A DNA stretch of 64,000 bases from Ignavibacteriales bacterium (GTDB lineage Bacteria; Bacteroidota; Ignavibacteria; UBA10030; SZUA-254): NCBI GenBank assembly GCA_016214905.1, contig JACRMQ010000007.1:1129695-1193694 (forward strand), given 5' to 3'. The translations under genes were made by a program, and so were the position numbers. Shown here one piece after another: positions 53,907 through 62,731 of this stretch. The notes below the pieces were generated by a model. It was not told where the DNA came from. It made no database searches and saw only the letters and a program-made list of their open reading frames with translations. Numbering within the stretch: position 1 is the stretch's first letter; each line of letters starts with the position of its first letter.

Positions 53907-56168
53907 TTAAAATGTCGAAGAAATTCCTAAAATATAATTACGTTCAGCAGCAGGGAAAAATGAATTTCCTTCGCCGCTCATGAAATAAAGTCGATTGAAT
54001 ATATTCCTTACTTCACCGCGAAGCAATAACTCCATTCCGAAAATGTCGGATACTTTATACAAAAACTCGGTATTGAAAATTGTGTATGGATCATTTTTAT
54101 TTTCTTCGTTTTTAAAATTATCAGTGTAGAATGGACCGACATATTTTGCTGTTAGTGATGATGTTAACTCATCTAATTTGTAAGATAGTCTTAGGTTCGC
54201 CAGCAAATCCGGGAATCCGGCAAGTGGATTTCCGTCCAACGAAGTTGAAAGTCCATTCTCAATGACTATATATCTAATAAGTTGATTTCGGGAGTATGAC
54301 AAATTACCGCTTAAAGTTGCCTGGTGTAGAAACTGCCAACGTCCTTCAATCTCAAGTCCGACGTGGCGCGATCTTCCTGCGTTGCCGGTAACCGGCTGAC
54401 CAAAAATATCTACCTGTCCGTTTTTCACAAGCTCATCCGTAAATTCCATCCAGAAGATATTCGCGCTCAATTTCGTAATCGGTGTATTATAACCGAATCC
54501 AAATTCAATATCAAGAAGTCTTTCAGGTTTTGCCAATGGCGATTTGAAATCATACTTAACAAAACCGCCTGTGGTATCTGACTTGAATTGAGGCGCGGCA
54601 CCGAAATATGAATCTTCAGCCGCGTACAGATTGCGAAGTCGTGGTTCTCTGGATGTGTATCCTAAAGAGATGTAACTATTCCAATCTGTATTGATGTTGT
54701 AATTTATACCAATTCTTGGGTTTGCGAAAAAATATGAAATGCTGAAATCATTACCAATGAATTTTTCGTTATTGATACCGTATCGATTTCTTACGAATTG
54801 AATATCAGCCATTACCGATATATCGTCCGACGGTTTATACAACTCATGAAGACAAAAAGATAAAATATCTTTCTCTCCATGATATTCATAAAAGTGGTAA
54901 TCAGGATCGATGTTAGCAGGAAGGTTTTCGGCGAATTGAATTTTTCCCCAATGAACTGAGCGGTGAAAACGAAGTTCGGCTCCAAGTGTGAGAGAACCAT
55001 TATTGTGATCGATTTCCAAACGTGGTAACCAGCCGCCTTGCCGATTCCCGACGAATGCACGTACAAGAGCATTGGTTGGATTTTGCGAAGTGGGAATTCC
55101 GTAATTAGATCCCAAACGAAGCATAGAAGTGTCTGCCCACGATGCATCGTAATCGAAGAAGCCATCTCCGGTGTAATAGAAAAAAGTGTTAGCCAGCGTT
55201 AGCTCGGAAGTAATTTTCCAATCGTTCATCAATTCATAATGCGGCTGAGAGAAATTTTCGATTTCCTGCTTTCTGCGTTGAGAATAGTAATTGTAACTTG
55301 TTCCGGTCGAGTCAACTTCCCAATAAGACAAATTTTGTAATCGAAGTTTTGTATCGTTGTTGACGAATTTGGGAAGTCCTGTGTAAACAAGTCCATCTGA
55401 TATAGGACCTCCAAAGATATGAAATCGCGTTGTCATATTCTTGTCGAGTCGTATTCCGCCGATGAAGTATGAATTCAAATCTATCCATGAATTATCCCTG
55501 TAACCTGTGCTTTGTATCTTTCCTAATTTAGTGTAGAAAAGATATTTCCCGTCTATAAGTCCTGAATTGATGGAGATATTAAATTTTTTTGTTGAAAGAA
55601 CCGGTGAATAATTTCTATCTCCATATTCCTGAAATCCGAGAATCGATTCGAAAGTGATCGCGGGTGATTGATTAAATGGGTTAGTCACTAGATTAACTGA
55701 ACCGCCGATGGCAGGCGGTCCGTAAAAAGCGCTGCCGGATCCACGCTGTATTTGAATATCGCCGGTACTTGCCATCAAATCCGGAAAATCTATCCAGTAA
55801 ACATTATGATCTTCAGGATCATTTTGCGGTATTCCATTTATCATCACAGAAATTCTACGCTGATCGAAACCGCGCAGCTTAATGTAATTATATCCGATCC
55901 CGTTACCGTTTTCAGAATAATATGTGACCGAAGGAAGCTCGGAGAGTAAAGCAGGGATATCTTGGATAGAATATCTTTCCGAAATTTGTTGTTGTGAGAT
56001 ATTGGAAAATGTTGCGGGAGTTTCTCTCTCAGTTGCGTAGGTGGGATAAACAACAACAGGGGAGAAGTAATATGTTGTGTCCGGTTCTTCCTGTGTTATG
56101 ACCTGCGCATCGCAGCGAGTGAAAATTAGATAGATAATAATTACAGTAAGAAATAAAAATGTTTTCAT
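53907..56168 (-). CDS. TonB-dependent outer-membrane receptor, putative thiamine importer
   Basis: 753 residues. Signal peptide (about 1-21), a TonB-box-like segment (TTYYFSPVVVYPTYATE), plug domain (about 40-160; YIKLRGFDQRRISVMINGIP, IQIQRGSGSAFYGPPAIGG) and a 22-strand barrel ending in Phe (ILGISSTF). No CarboxypepD-like N-terminal extension, so it is not a SusC. The upstream TPP riboswitch and the thiN partner make thiamine or a related compound the likely substrate, as for OMR1 receptors described in thiamine regulons of Bacteroidetes. Confidence 0.9.
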   Translation of the reverse strand: MKTFLFLTVIIIYLIFTRCDAQVITQEEPDTTYYFSPVVVYPTYATERETPATFSNISQQQISERYSIQDIPALLSELPSVTYYSENGNGIGYNYIKLRGFDQRRISVMINGIPQNDPEDHNVYWIDFPDLMASTGDIQIQRGSGSAFYGPPAIGGSVNLVTNPFNQSPAITFESILGFQEYGDRNYSPVLSTKKFNISINSGLIDGKYLFYTKLGKIQSTGYRDNSWIDLNSYFIGGIRLDKNMTTRFHIFGGPISDGLVYTGLPKFVNNDTKLRLQNLSYWEVDSTGTSYNYYSQRRKQEIENFSQPHYELMNDWKITSELTLANTFFYYTGDGFFDYDASWADTSMLRLGSNYGIPTSQNPTNALVRAFVGNRQGGWLPRLEIDHNNGSLTLGAELRFHRSVHWGKIQFAENLPANIDPDYHFYEYHGEKDILSFCLHELYKPSDDISVMADIQFVRNRYGINNEKFIGNDFSISYFFANPRIGINYNINTDWNSYISLGYTSREPRLRNLYAAEDSYFGAAPQFKSDTTGGFVKYDFKSPLAKPERLLDIEFGFGYNTPITKLSANIFWMEFTDELVKNGQVDIFGQPVTGNAGRSRHVGLEIEGRWQFLHQATLSGNLSYSRNQLIRYIVIENGLSTSLDGNPLAGFPDLLANLRLSYKLDELTSSLTAKYVGPFYTDNFKNEENKNDPYTIFNTEFLYKVSDIFGMELLLRGEVRNIFNRLYFMSGEGNSFFPAAERNYILGISSTF

Positions 56169-56190
56169 GACTTGATCTTAAAATTTAATA

Positions 56191-56246
56191 TAAATAAAAA
56201 TGCCATTTTGCTGATTCTGTAGATGATAGAATTCAGAAAAATGGCA
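56191..56246 (-). terminator. Expression-platform terminator of the TPP riboswitch
   Basis: On the minus strand, TGCCATTTTTCTGAATTCT pairs with AGAATCAGCAAAATGGCA and is followed by TTTTTATTTA, all between the aptamer and the receptor ATG. It is a typical intrinsic terminator, so ligand binding is expected to end transcription early. Confidence 0.82.
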
Positions 56247-56258
56247 CAAATATATTTT

Positions 56259-56370
56259 CCGTTTTCCTACGCTGGCATCATCCAGATCAGGTTCCTGCCT
56301 GCGCTGCACTTCGACAGGCAAGCTTAGGGTTTGCTCTCAGTCCTGTTTTCTCTCAGGACACCCCTAACGG
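56259..56370 (-). promoter_or_regulatory. TPP riboswitch (THI element)
   Basis: Minus-strand reading shows all conserved blocks in order: P1 start CCGTT, GGGGTG, CTGAGAG, the variable P3 arm, GAACCTGATCTGG, ATGATGCCAGCGTAGG and the P1 closing strand AACGG. It lies 90 bp upstream of the TonB receptor and senses thiamine pyrophosphate. The P3 arm contains GCCTGTCGAAGTGCAGCGCA, a long extension similar to intergenic palindromes in this genome. Confidence 0.96.
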
Positions 56371-56545
56371 ATACATCACAATATACAGCATTAATGCTGG
56401 GAATGCAAATATTTGGATAAAATAGCAGTTATTTTCAGATTGAAATAAAATATTTAAAAAGGGAATTGATTTTAATACTTCAATGTTATATATTATCGCA
56501 AACAATCATATCTAATATTCAAAATATAATTTAAAGGGATATTTT
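56371..56545. other. Gap between the riboswitch and the MscL-like gene
   Basis: 175 AT-rich bases in the divergent region; it must hold the promoters of the thiamine operon and of the channel gene. AAAGGGA precedes the ATG at 56546. No other structure noticed. Confidence 0.5.
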
Positions 56546-56845
56546 ATGTTAAAAGAATTTATGGAATTTTTGAAGCAATACGGTGTAATCGGATTAGCTA
56601 TCGCCGTTATCATCGGTGGTAAACTTAATGCTCTGATTGGCGCAACCGTTGATGGAATATTGATGCCTATTATAACTTTTTTTATTCCCGGTGGTGCTTG
56701 GAGAACAGCTACGCTTGATATCGGTCCGTTTCATTTTCTATTTGGACCCTTTATTGGCGCAGCGATAGACTTTTTAGTTGTGGCATGGATTGTTTTTTAC
56801 TTCGCAAAAAAAGTTCTGAAAGAAGAAAAAGTAACAAAAAAATAA
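56546..56845 (+). CDS. mscL: Short MscL-like mechanosensitive channel protein
   Basis: 99 residues, against about 130-140 in usual MscL. The N-terminal amphipathic segment LKEFMEFLKQYGVIG, the first helix AIAVIIGGKLNALIGATVDGILMPII and the second helix FGPFIGAAIDFLVVAWIVFYFAKK match MscL order. The periplasmic loop is short and the C-terminal helical bundle is almost absent (ends KEEKVTKK). It may work as a pressure valve on hypo-osmotic shock or have another role. Confidence 0.8.
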   Translation: MLKEFMEFLKQYGVIGLAIAVIIGGKLNALIGATVDGILMPIITFFIPGGAWRTATLDIGPFHFLFGPFIGAAIDFLVVAWIVFYFAKKVLKEEKVTKK

Positions 56846-56887
56846 TCCCTAATAATATTATAAAAATTTTTTAGAGGAGAAAAATAA

Positions 56888-58330
56888 ATGATCAGATTAT
56901 ACATGTTCGTGGTCTTGGCAATATTTATGATTGCTAATACCGGCATATCTCAAATGCAACGTACCGGATGGTCTAATGGAGTAGGAATTGGCGCTGTATT
57001 CGGAGAAACCGAGATTCGAGATCGTGTGGCTAATTATCACGCACGCACTTTCGTGCGGTACGGATTCTCTAATGCATTGCAGACAGAACTTGGCATATCT
57101 CTCGCCGAAATTCAAGGTGAAGATTATCTAACCAGAATAGTTCCAATAGATTTGCGCCTCGTGTTTAGTCCTTTTGATTTTGAAATATGGAATCCATTTA
57201 TTTACGGAGGAGCCGGTTTGTTAAATTTTAAAGTCAAGCATGCCCCTTCTTACGCTGATCTGACATTGAAACAGGATGGTTGGACAGGATATCTTCCGGT
57301 GGGTGGCGGACTTCAGGTTCGACTTAACGATTTGGCAGTACTGGAAATGAGTGCTGGTTATAATTACACTTTCAGCGATAATTTAAACGCTGTTAAATAC
57401 GATAGAAAAGATGCATATTGGGGAGCTTTATTCGGTATCACGGCATCGGGTGAATGTGGTGATGCTGATGCCGATAAAGATGGTCTGACGAATCAAGAAG
57501 AAGAAGAATTAAATACTGACCCGAAAAACCCCGATTCAGATAATGATGGATTGAGTGATGGTGATGAAGTTAAGAAGTATAAAACAGATCCACTTAATGA
57601 TGATACGGATAAAGACGGGCTAAAAGATGGCGACGAAGTCAACAAATATAAAACTCATCCTGCGAATGCCGATACTGACGGCGATGGATTGAAAGATGGC
57701 GAAGAAATTCAAAAATATTTTACCGACGCACTCAAAGCCGACTCAGATGATGATGGTTTGAATGATAAGGATGAAATAATATCGCATAAAACCAATCCCA
57801 CTATGAGTGACACTGATGCTGACGGATTAAAAGATGGTGAGGAGGTTACTCGATATAAAACCAATCCTCTGAATATTGATACTGATGGTGGAAGTGTGAA
57901 TGATGGTAAAGAAATTGCCAATAATACAAATCCGCTTGATCCTGCAGATGATGTTCCAAAGAAAAAGGAAGAAATAAAAGTTGAAGTTGGTAAAGCAATA
58001 GTACTGGAGGGAATTGTATTTAAAACCGGCAGCGCAGAAATCAGTCCTGAATCTGATGCGATACTGGCAATTGCCTTCAATACGCTGGAACAAAATCCTG
58101 AGATTGAGGTTGAAATCCAGGGACATACAGATAATTCGGGGAAACGCGTTTCAAATATGAAGTTATCCCAGCGCCGTGCTGAATCTGTCAAAGGAAACCT
58201 GGTTAACAGAGGAATAGCAGCGGCAAGAATATCCACTAAGGGATTTGGCCCCGATAAACCGATTGCACCGAATACAACACCGGAGGGTAAACAAAAAAAT
58301 CGCCGCATCGAATTTTTTAGGATTAAATAA
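56888..58330 (+). CDS. Outer-membrane OmpA-family protein with TSP type-3 calcium repeats
   Basis: 480 residues. Signal peptide (about 1-21), an eight-strand-like beta-barrel (about 22-185), then seven 23-residue thrombospondin type-3 repeats (about 194-354; DSDNDGLSDGDEV, DTDKDGLKDGDEV and so on, the last degenerate as DTDGGSVNDGKEI), and the OmpA peptidoglycan-binding domain (about 370-480; GHTDNSGK, NRRIEF). Aspartate-rich repeats should bind calcium and stiffen the periplasmic link. Structural role in the envelope is inferred. Confidence 0.92.
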   Translation: MIRLYMFVVLAIFMIANTGISQMQRTGWSNGVGIGAVFGETEIRDRVANYHARTFVRYGFSNALQTELGISLAEIQGEDYLTRIVPIDLRLVFSPFDFEIWNPFIYGGAGLLNFKVKHAPSYADLTLKQDGWTGYLPVGGGLQVRLNDLAVLEMSAGYNYTFSDNLNAVKYDRKDAYWGALFGITASGECGDADADKDGLTNQEEEELNTDPKNPDSDNDGLSDGDEVKKYKTDPLNDDTDKDGLKDGDEVNKYKTHPANADTDGDGLKDGEEIQKYFTDALKADSDDDGLNDKDEIISHKTNPTMSDTDADGLKDGEEVTRYKTNPLNIDTDGGSVNDGKEIANNTNPLDPADDVPKKKEEIKVEVGKAIVLEGIVFKTGSAEISPESDAILAIAFNTLEQNPEIEVEIQGHTDNSGKRVSNMKLSQRRAESVKGNLVNRGIAAARISTKGFGPDKPIAPNTTPEGKQKNRRIEFFRIK

Positions 58331-58339
58331 ATCAATTCT

Positions 58340-58374
58340 TACCTGTGCCTTTGTATGCGGCAAAGGCACAGGTA
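58340..58374 (+). terminator. Strong hairpin between the OmpA and DUF3078 genes
   Basis: TACCTGTGCCTTTG (58340-58353) and CAAAGGCACAGGTA (58361-58374) make a perfect 14-bp stem with a 7-base loop. TCTCAAATATTTT follows, not a clean T run, so it may act as a partial terminator or a processing/stability element. Confidence 0.55.
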
Positions 58375-58400
58375 TCTCAAATATTTTGAAGGAATAAATA

Positions 58401-59261
58401 ATGAAGATAAATCTATTATTGTTTGTAATGTTAATTAGTGTAGTATCAGTCTCGGCTCAAGAAGTCGCAAAACAACCACCTCCACCGGAATATGGTTGGA
58501 AGCATGGTATGGTTGCAGGATTAACCTTGACTCAAGTAGCGTTCACCGACTGGGCTCAAGGTGGAGAAAATGCTCTTTCGTACACTTTAAGCGTTGATGG
58601 TAAATCAACATTAGAAGAAGAAGTTTCGAATTGGGCAAATACTTATAAATTTGCTTTCGGACAGACACGCTTGGGCGGTCAAAAGTTAAGAAAGACCGAT
58701 GATATTATCGATCTCTCTTCTGTGTACACATATAAACTCGGCACGCTTATAAATCCGTACGCATCGGCAACACTCAAAACTCAATTCGCGTATGGATATA
58801 TATATCCAAGACCTGATACATCGGTTGAGGTCTCTGCGATATTTGATCCGGCGTATTTAACCCAAAGCGCGGGTGTTGGATATCAACCAATCAAAGAAAT
58901 TAAAACAAGACTTGGCGTGGGATTGCGTGAAGTTATAACTTCTAAATTTTCTAAATATTATACCGACGATCCGAAAACCGATAAACTTGAAAAGACTACA
59001 ATCGACGGTGGTATGGAATCGGTAACAGAAGTAGAATGGCAATTGGAAGATAATATCTTATTCACTTCTAAACTAGAACTTTTCGCTCCGTTCAAAACTT
59101 TGGATGAAATTATTGTCAGGAATAATAGTTCTGTAACGGCTAAGGTAAGTAAATACATCACTACCATTCTGAATGTTCAGTTAATTAATGAGAGAAAAGT
59201 AACCCCCCGGACTCAAGTTAAAGAAACGATTGCTCTGGGATTGAGTTATACCATATTTTGA
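58401..59261 (+). CDS. DUF3078 outer-membrane-like protein
   Basis: 286 residues. Signal peptide (about 1-20, ending VSVSAQ). The N-terminal WKHGMVAGLTLTQVAFTDWAQGG with the tryptophan-rich core, and the alternating strands to the C-terminal Phe (GLSYTIF), fit DUF3078, a family of FCB-group proteins predicted to be beta-barrels. Function unknown. Preceded by GAAGGAATAAATA. Confidence 0.82.
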   Translation: MKINLLLFVMLISVVSVSAQEVAKQPPPPEYGWKHGMVAGLTLTQVAFTDWAQGGENALSYTLSVDGKSTLEEEVSNWANTYKFAFGQTRLGGQKLRKTDDIIDLSSVYTYKLGTLINPYASATLKTQFAYGYIYPRPDTSVEVSAIFDPAYLTQSAGVGYQPIKEIKTRLGVGLREVITSKFSKYYTDDPKTDKLEKTTIDGGMESVTEVEWQLEDNILFTSKLELFAPFKTLDEIIVRNNSSVTAKVSKYITTILNVQLINERKVTPRTQVKETIALGLSYTIF

Positions 59262-59344
59262 ATGAAAATTCAAAAATTGTGAATTTCAACTAATATTATT
59301 ATATTGGAACAAGTTTGAATAATTATCTATAGGAATAGAAGTAA

Positions 59345-59599
59345 ATGGCACAACATCTATCAGCAGAGCGACAGGCGCGAAAAGCATTAAAAAACCGTGT
59401 AAGGAACCGTGCTTATGCGGCAAAAATGAAAACTGCTATCAAGCGTGTTCGAGATGCAAAGGCAAAAGAAACAGCCACTGCCGAATTGAAGAAAGCGGTT
59501 AAAATGCTCGATCAAATGGCGGCAAAAGGTCTTATCCATTCGAATAACGCATCAAATAAGAAATCCAGCTTAACTAAATTTGTGAATAGTTTAAAGTGA
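59345..59599 (+). CDS. rpsT: 30S ribosomal protein S20
   Basis: 84 residues, the usual length. Highly basic with the S20 pattern SAERQARKALKNRVRNRAY and the C-terminal KGLIHSNNASNKKSSLTKFV. Binds 16S rRNA early in 30S assembly. Single gene with a strong terminator. Confidence 0.96.
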   Translation: MAQHLSAERQARKALKNRVRNRAYAAKMKTAIKRVRDAKAKETATAELKKAVKMLDQMAAKGLIHSNNASNKKSSLTKFVNSLK

Positions 59600-59622
59600 A
59601 TTTAATTCAAAGTTGTATTAAT

Positions 59623-59650
59623 AAAAAACCCCGAAAATTCGGGGTTTTTT
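59623..59650 (+). terminator. Bidirectional intrinsic terminator between rpsT and the TPR gene
   Basis: AAAAAACCCCGAA and TTCGGGGTTTTTT form a perfect hairpin, 25 bp after rpsT and 10 bp beyond the convergent TPR gene. Confidence 0.92.
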
Positions 59651-59659
59651 ATTTCCAGG

Positions 59660-60706
59660 TCAATCCTGTTCCGATCTTGTCTTTGATAATTCTTCCTCCA
59701 GTTCGCGTATCCTAATCGAAATCTCATCTTTCTGGGTTGGGCGTATTTTTATTAGAAGGGAGTATGTTTCAATCGCTTCCCTGTACTCACCCTGCGCTGC
59801 ATAGATTTCCGCTAATGTTTTACTGATAATCGGTCGGGTATGATCGCGGATATTTTTATTTGTATCTTCTGCAACCTGTATAGTTTTGTCTGCATCAATT
59901 ATATCCAACTCATTGATGTTGACCTCATCAATCTTTTCGATAGAGTCTGTTTGAGGAGTTAGAATATTTTCCGAATCGCCATGTAATGTCTCTTCAACAG
60001 AAATTGATTCGGGTGGAGGAGGAAATTCCAAAGCAATTTCTGCCGTTGTTAAATCTACTTCGTCATTTGTACCGCGAACATTTTCATTCTCGAAAATATC
60101 CCCCGTTAAACGTGAATTGATTGCATTACCGCTAACCTCATCGGGTGGTTCGCTAATAAATACACCATCCGGATGCAATTTATTGGTAGTTTCAAATTGT
60201 TCAACCGGTGAAGAATCTAAGACCGGTTCTGATTTTTCGATCTCCTGTAATTCTTCGATTCCAGCTATCGACTCTGTTTGTGAAATATTTTGAACTTCTT
60301 TTAACGTTTCTTCATCAACATTGAGTTCTGATGATACTTGAAGAATCGGTTTGCTATTTTGTACTTCTGTTTCATCTATAACGTCGATATCATTCTGTGT
60401 GCTCACAATTTCTTCAGATCGATTTTCTGAGATGTCGGTAGATGATGACTGAGTTTCGTCGCTTATAAAATCAGGTGAAGTAATAACCTCTGCCGATTCC
60501 AACCGGTAACATAATTCCAAAATCAATTGTGCAGTCGAATAGTTTGGATAAAGTCCGAGACCTTTCGCGCACAGTTGTTTGGCCTCTTCAACTCTGTTCT
60601 GATTTAAATATTCGTATGCGAGTCGGGCAAAAAGCGGGGAAAACGGCTGGCGGTGCAGCCGTTGTTCAAGTTGTTCTAAGGTCAAGTTAGTCGGTTCGTC
60701 GTTCAA
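59660..60706 (-). CDS. TPR protein with a long acidic linker
   Basis: 348 residues. An N-terminal TPR-like pair (about 8-65; FARLAYEYLNQNRVEEAKQLCAKGLGLYP) and a C-terminal TPR (about 295-335; KTLAEIYAAQGEYREAIETYSLLI) are joined by about 220 low-complexity residues rich in Glu, Asp, Ser and Thr. No signal peptide. Probably a scaffold for protein contacts. Gap to the GT2 gene is 9 bp, so it is the last gene of that operon. Confidence 0.82.
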   Translation of the reverse strand: MNDEPTNLTLEQLEQRLHRQPFSPLFARLAYEYLNQNRVEEAKQLCAKGLGLYPNYSTAQLILELCYRLESAEVITSPDFISDETQSSSTDISENRSEEIVSTQNDIDVIDETEVQNSKPILQVSSELNVDEETLKEVQNISQTESIAGIEELQEIEKSEPVLDSSPVEQFETTNKLHPDGVFISEPPDEVSGNAINSRLTGDIFENENVRGTNDEVDLTTAEIALEFPPPPESISVEETLHGDSENILTPQTDSIEKIDEVNINELDIIDADKTIQVAEDTNKNIRDHTRPIISKTLAEIYAAQGEYREAIETYSLLIKIRPTQKDEISIRIRELEEELSKTRSEQD

Positions 60707-60715
60707 GATTAATAA

Positions 60716-62185
60716 TTATTTTGATGTCTCTAATTTCCGCGCCATCCACGCATGCCGAATCGACAACCACGCAACAAGACCGAAACCCATCGTAAACAAG
60801 AGCTGGAATGGGACGGCAGCCAGTTCGAGATAATAAATAGAAGATGCAACCCCAAACAAACAATAAAGGGCAAGAGCCGATTCTATAATCACGGTGTAAT
60901 TGAATTTTTTAAGCACATATTTTTTGTCGAGCCAGGCATCTTTTTTATCGATCACTTTGTATTTCGGAGTTCTCACGAATTCCGATTTTTTCTTTATCAA
61001 TCCTTCTATGACTGCTTTCGTGTTATTGACCGCAAAACCCATACTTCCTGCCATGAAGAGGGGAAATAATAGCATTCGTCTTTGCCAGTCTTTATAAACA
61101 TCCTTTTGAGAATAAAGATAAAACAGGAATGAACCGATGAACGCAAAAACGAAAACAGCCATGACGGAAAAATATGTTTCGTAACCACCCTGGTGTTTAA
61201 TAAAAATAAGCGGAACATTCAAAATTCCCGCAATCAGGATAAACGGGAATACTATGTTGTTCGAGAGATGAAATGTCGCGTGAATTTTCTTTTCCAAAGG
61301 AAGGTCGGATTTCCAAACTTTTGGAAGTATTTTCCGCGCAGTTTCAATAGCACCTTTTGTCCAACGGAATTGCTGCGACTTGAGCGCGTTAATTTCGGAT
61401 GGCAATTCTGCCGGCGATGTAACATCATTTAAGAATTTAAATTTCCATCCTTTCAACTGTGCACGGTAACTTAAATCCAAATCTTCGGTCAATGTGTCGG
61501 CTTCCCAATTTCCCGCATCGAAGATACATTCTTTTCTCCAGATTCCGCCTGTGCCGTTAAAGTTGATAAAGAAGCCTGCTTTGTTCCGGACGTTTTGCTC
61601 TATAACGAAATGTCCGTCAAGCGCCATTGCCTGAACACGTGTTAAGAAAGAGTATTCACTGTTGAGATGTTCCCAGCGGGTTTGAACTAAACCGATTTTG
61701 GGTTCGCGGAAGTAGGGCAGTGTCTTCATTAGAAAATCTGTGTGCGGAATGAAATCGGCATCGAAGATGGCAACGAATTCGCCGCGCGTGCTTTTCAAAC
61801 CTTCTTTGAGAGCGCCTGCTTTATATCCTTCACGTGAACTTCGGCGGATATGGTGAATATCGTAACCGTTATTTTTATACCGCTCAACAATACCTGACAA
61901 CAGTGAAGTGGTTTCATCCGTTGAATCGTCTAATACTTGGATTTCTAATTTATCTTTCGGATAATCGATGAGACAAACAGAATCGATCAACCGTTCTACA
62001 ACATAATATTCATTGTACAGCGGGAGTTGAATAGTCACTACCGGGAATTCCGTCAGATCGCTAACCGGTTCATGTTTTTTATTCCGATGTTTCAGATAAT
62101 AATAGATCATAACGAATCCGCTCGATCCGAATACGAACAATATTGTTAACGATATGAAATAAGAGTAAATAATATAATCTTGCAT
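60716..62185 (-). CDS. GT2 processive-type glycosyltransferase, membrane-bound (CESA/CsgB-like)
   Basis: 489 residues. One N-terminal helix (about 9-30), a cytoplasmic GT-A domain with LDDSTDET (Asp86/87), the DAD metal motif (142-144), TEDLDLS (about 236) and QQFRW (about 275), then four helices at the C-terminus. This set is that of cellulose-synthase-like or glucosyl/mannosyl-beta-glucan enzymes; the Q(Q/R)xRW element suggests processive synthesis. The product is unknown; no cellulose cofactor genes are seen. Follows lptE by 50 bp. Confidence 0.9.
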   Translation of the reverse strand: MQDYIIYSYFISLTILFVFGSSGFVMIYYYLKHRNKKHEPVSDLTEFPVVTIQLPLYNEYYVVERLIDSVCLIDYPKDKLEIQVLDDSTDETTSLLSGIVERYKNNGYDIHHIRRSSREGYKAGALKEGLKSTRGEFVAIFDADFIPHTDFLMKTLPYFREPKIGLVQTRWEHLNSEYSFLTRVQAMALDGHFVIEQNVRNKAGFFINFNGTGGIWRKECIFDAGNWEADTLTEDLDLSYRAQLKGWKFKFLNDVTSPAELPSEINALKSQQFRWTKGAIETARKILPKVWKSDLPLEKKIHATFHLSNNIVFPFILIAGILNVPLIFIKHQGGYETYFSVMAVFVFAFIGSFLFYLYSQKDVYKDWQRRMLLFPLFMAGSMGFAVNNTKAVIEGLIKKKSEFVRTPKYKVIDKKDAWLDKKYVLKKFNYTVIIESALALYCLFGVASSIYYLELAAVPFQLLFTMGFGLVAWLSIRHAWMARKLETSK

Positions 62186-62235
62186 TTAAACGATAACCTC
62201 AATTATTAATTTAATTTTGTATAACACTTTAATTG

Positions 62236-62730
62236 TTACCATCCCGACACCGTATTTAACAGAATATCTTCGGTCAGCTTATCGATTGCTTCATCGATGG
62301 CTTTATTTCTCAGGGCCGGATCAGCACTGAGTTCATATTCGCTCCAACTGCTTAGTTGTTTATCATAGAGCTTCTTTTTTAATTTCAGATCTTGGAAGGT
62401 CACTTTAACATTAATAGTCAACCTTGTTTTCGAAACAATTTCACCTTTTGTTACTACCTGCGGTTGAGAATTCATTGAAGTAATGATTCCCTCAATAATA
62501 GAATCTGAATTAGTTTTATCAGCAATCTGAAAACTGTTGTCTTGCCGAAATTTTTCAATCAACTTATTCGTCAATTTTTCGCGTAAACCCGGTTCACCGG
62601 ATCCGCTCTGATCGTCGAAGAGAGGAAGCGCGATAGTTTGCAAGTGCGGAGGCACTGAAGCGCCGGTAAAAGAATAGCAACCGGTGAATATAAATATCGG
62701 TATAACGATTATAAAAAACAGAAAACGCAT
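62236..62730 (-). CDS. lptE: LptE-family LPS-assembly lipoprotein
   Basis: 164 residues. Signal-II sequence ending IFTGC (Cys18) followed by YSFTGASVPPHLQTIALPLF, the characteristic start of Bacteroidota LptE; mid region GEPGLREKLTNKLIEKF also fits. It plugs and helps LptD deliver lipopolysaccharide to the outer leaflet. Begins one base after the sigma-54 activator stop. Confidence 0.9.
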   Translation of the reverse strand: MRFLFFIIVIPIFIFTGCYSFTGASVPPHLQTIALPLFDDQSGSGEPGLREKLTNKLIEKFRQDNSFQIADKTNSDSIIEGIITSMNSQPQVVTKGEIVSKTRLTINVKVTFQDLKLKKKLYDKQLSSWSEYELSADPALRNKAIDEAIDKLTEDILLNTVSGW

Positions 62731-62731
62731 A

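Noticed and set aside
57467..57950. Regular 69-bp repeats considered as a CRISPR array
   Set aside because: The repeats are in-frame 23-residue calcium motifs with diverged DNA and no unique spacers; there are no cas genes.
57709..58335. Long antisense open frame (208 codons) over the TSP3 repeat gene
   Set aside because: It mirrors the repetitive Asp/Gly codons of the real gene, has no ribosome-binding site or recognisable domain, and the sense frame is a clear OmpA protein.
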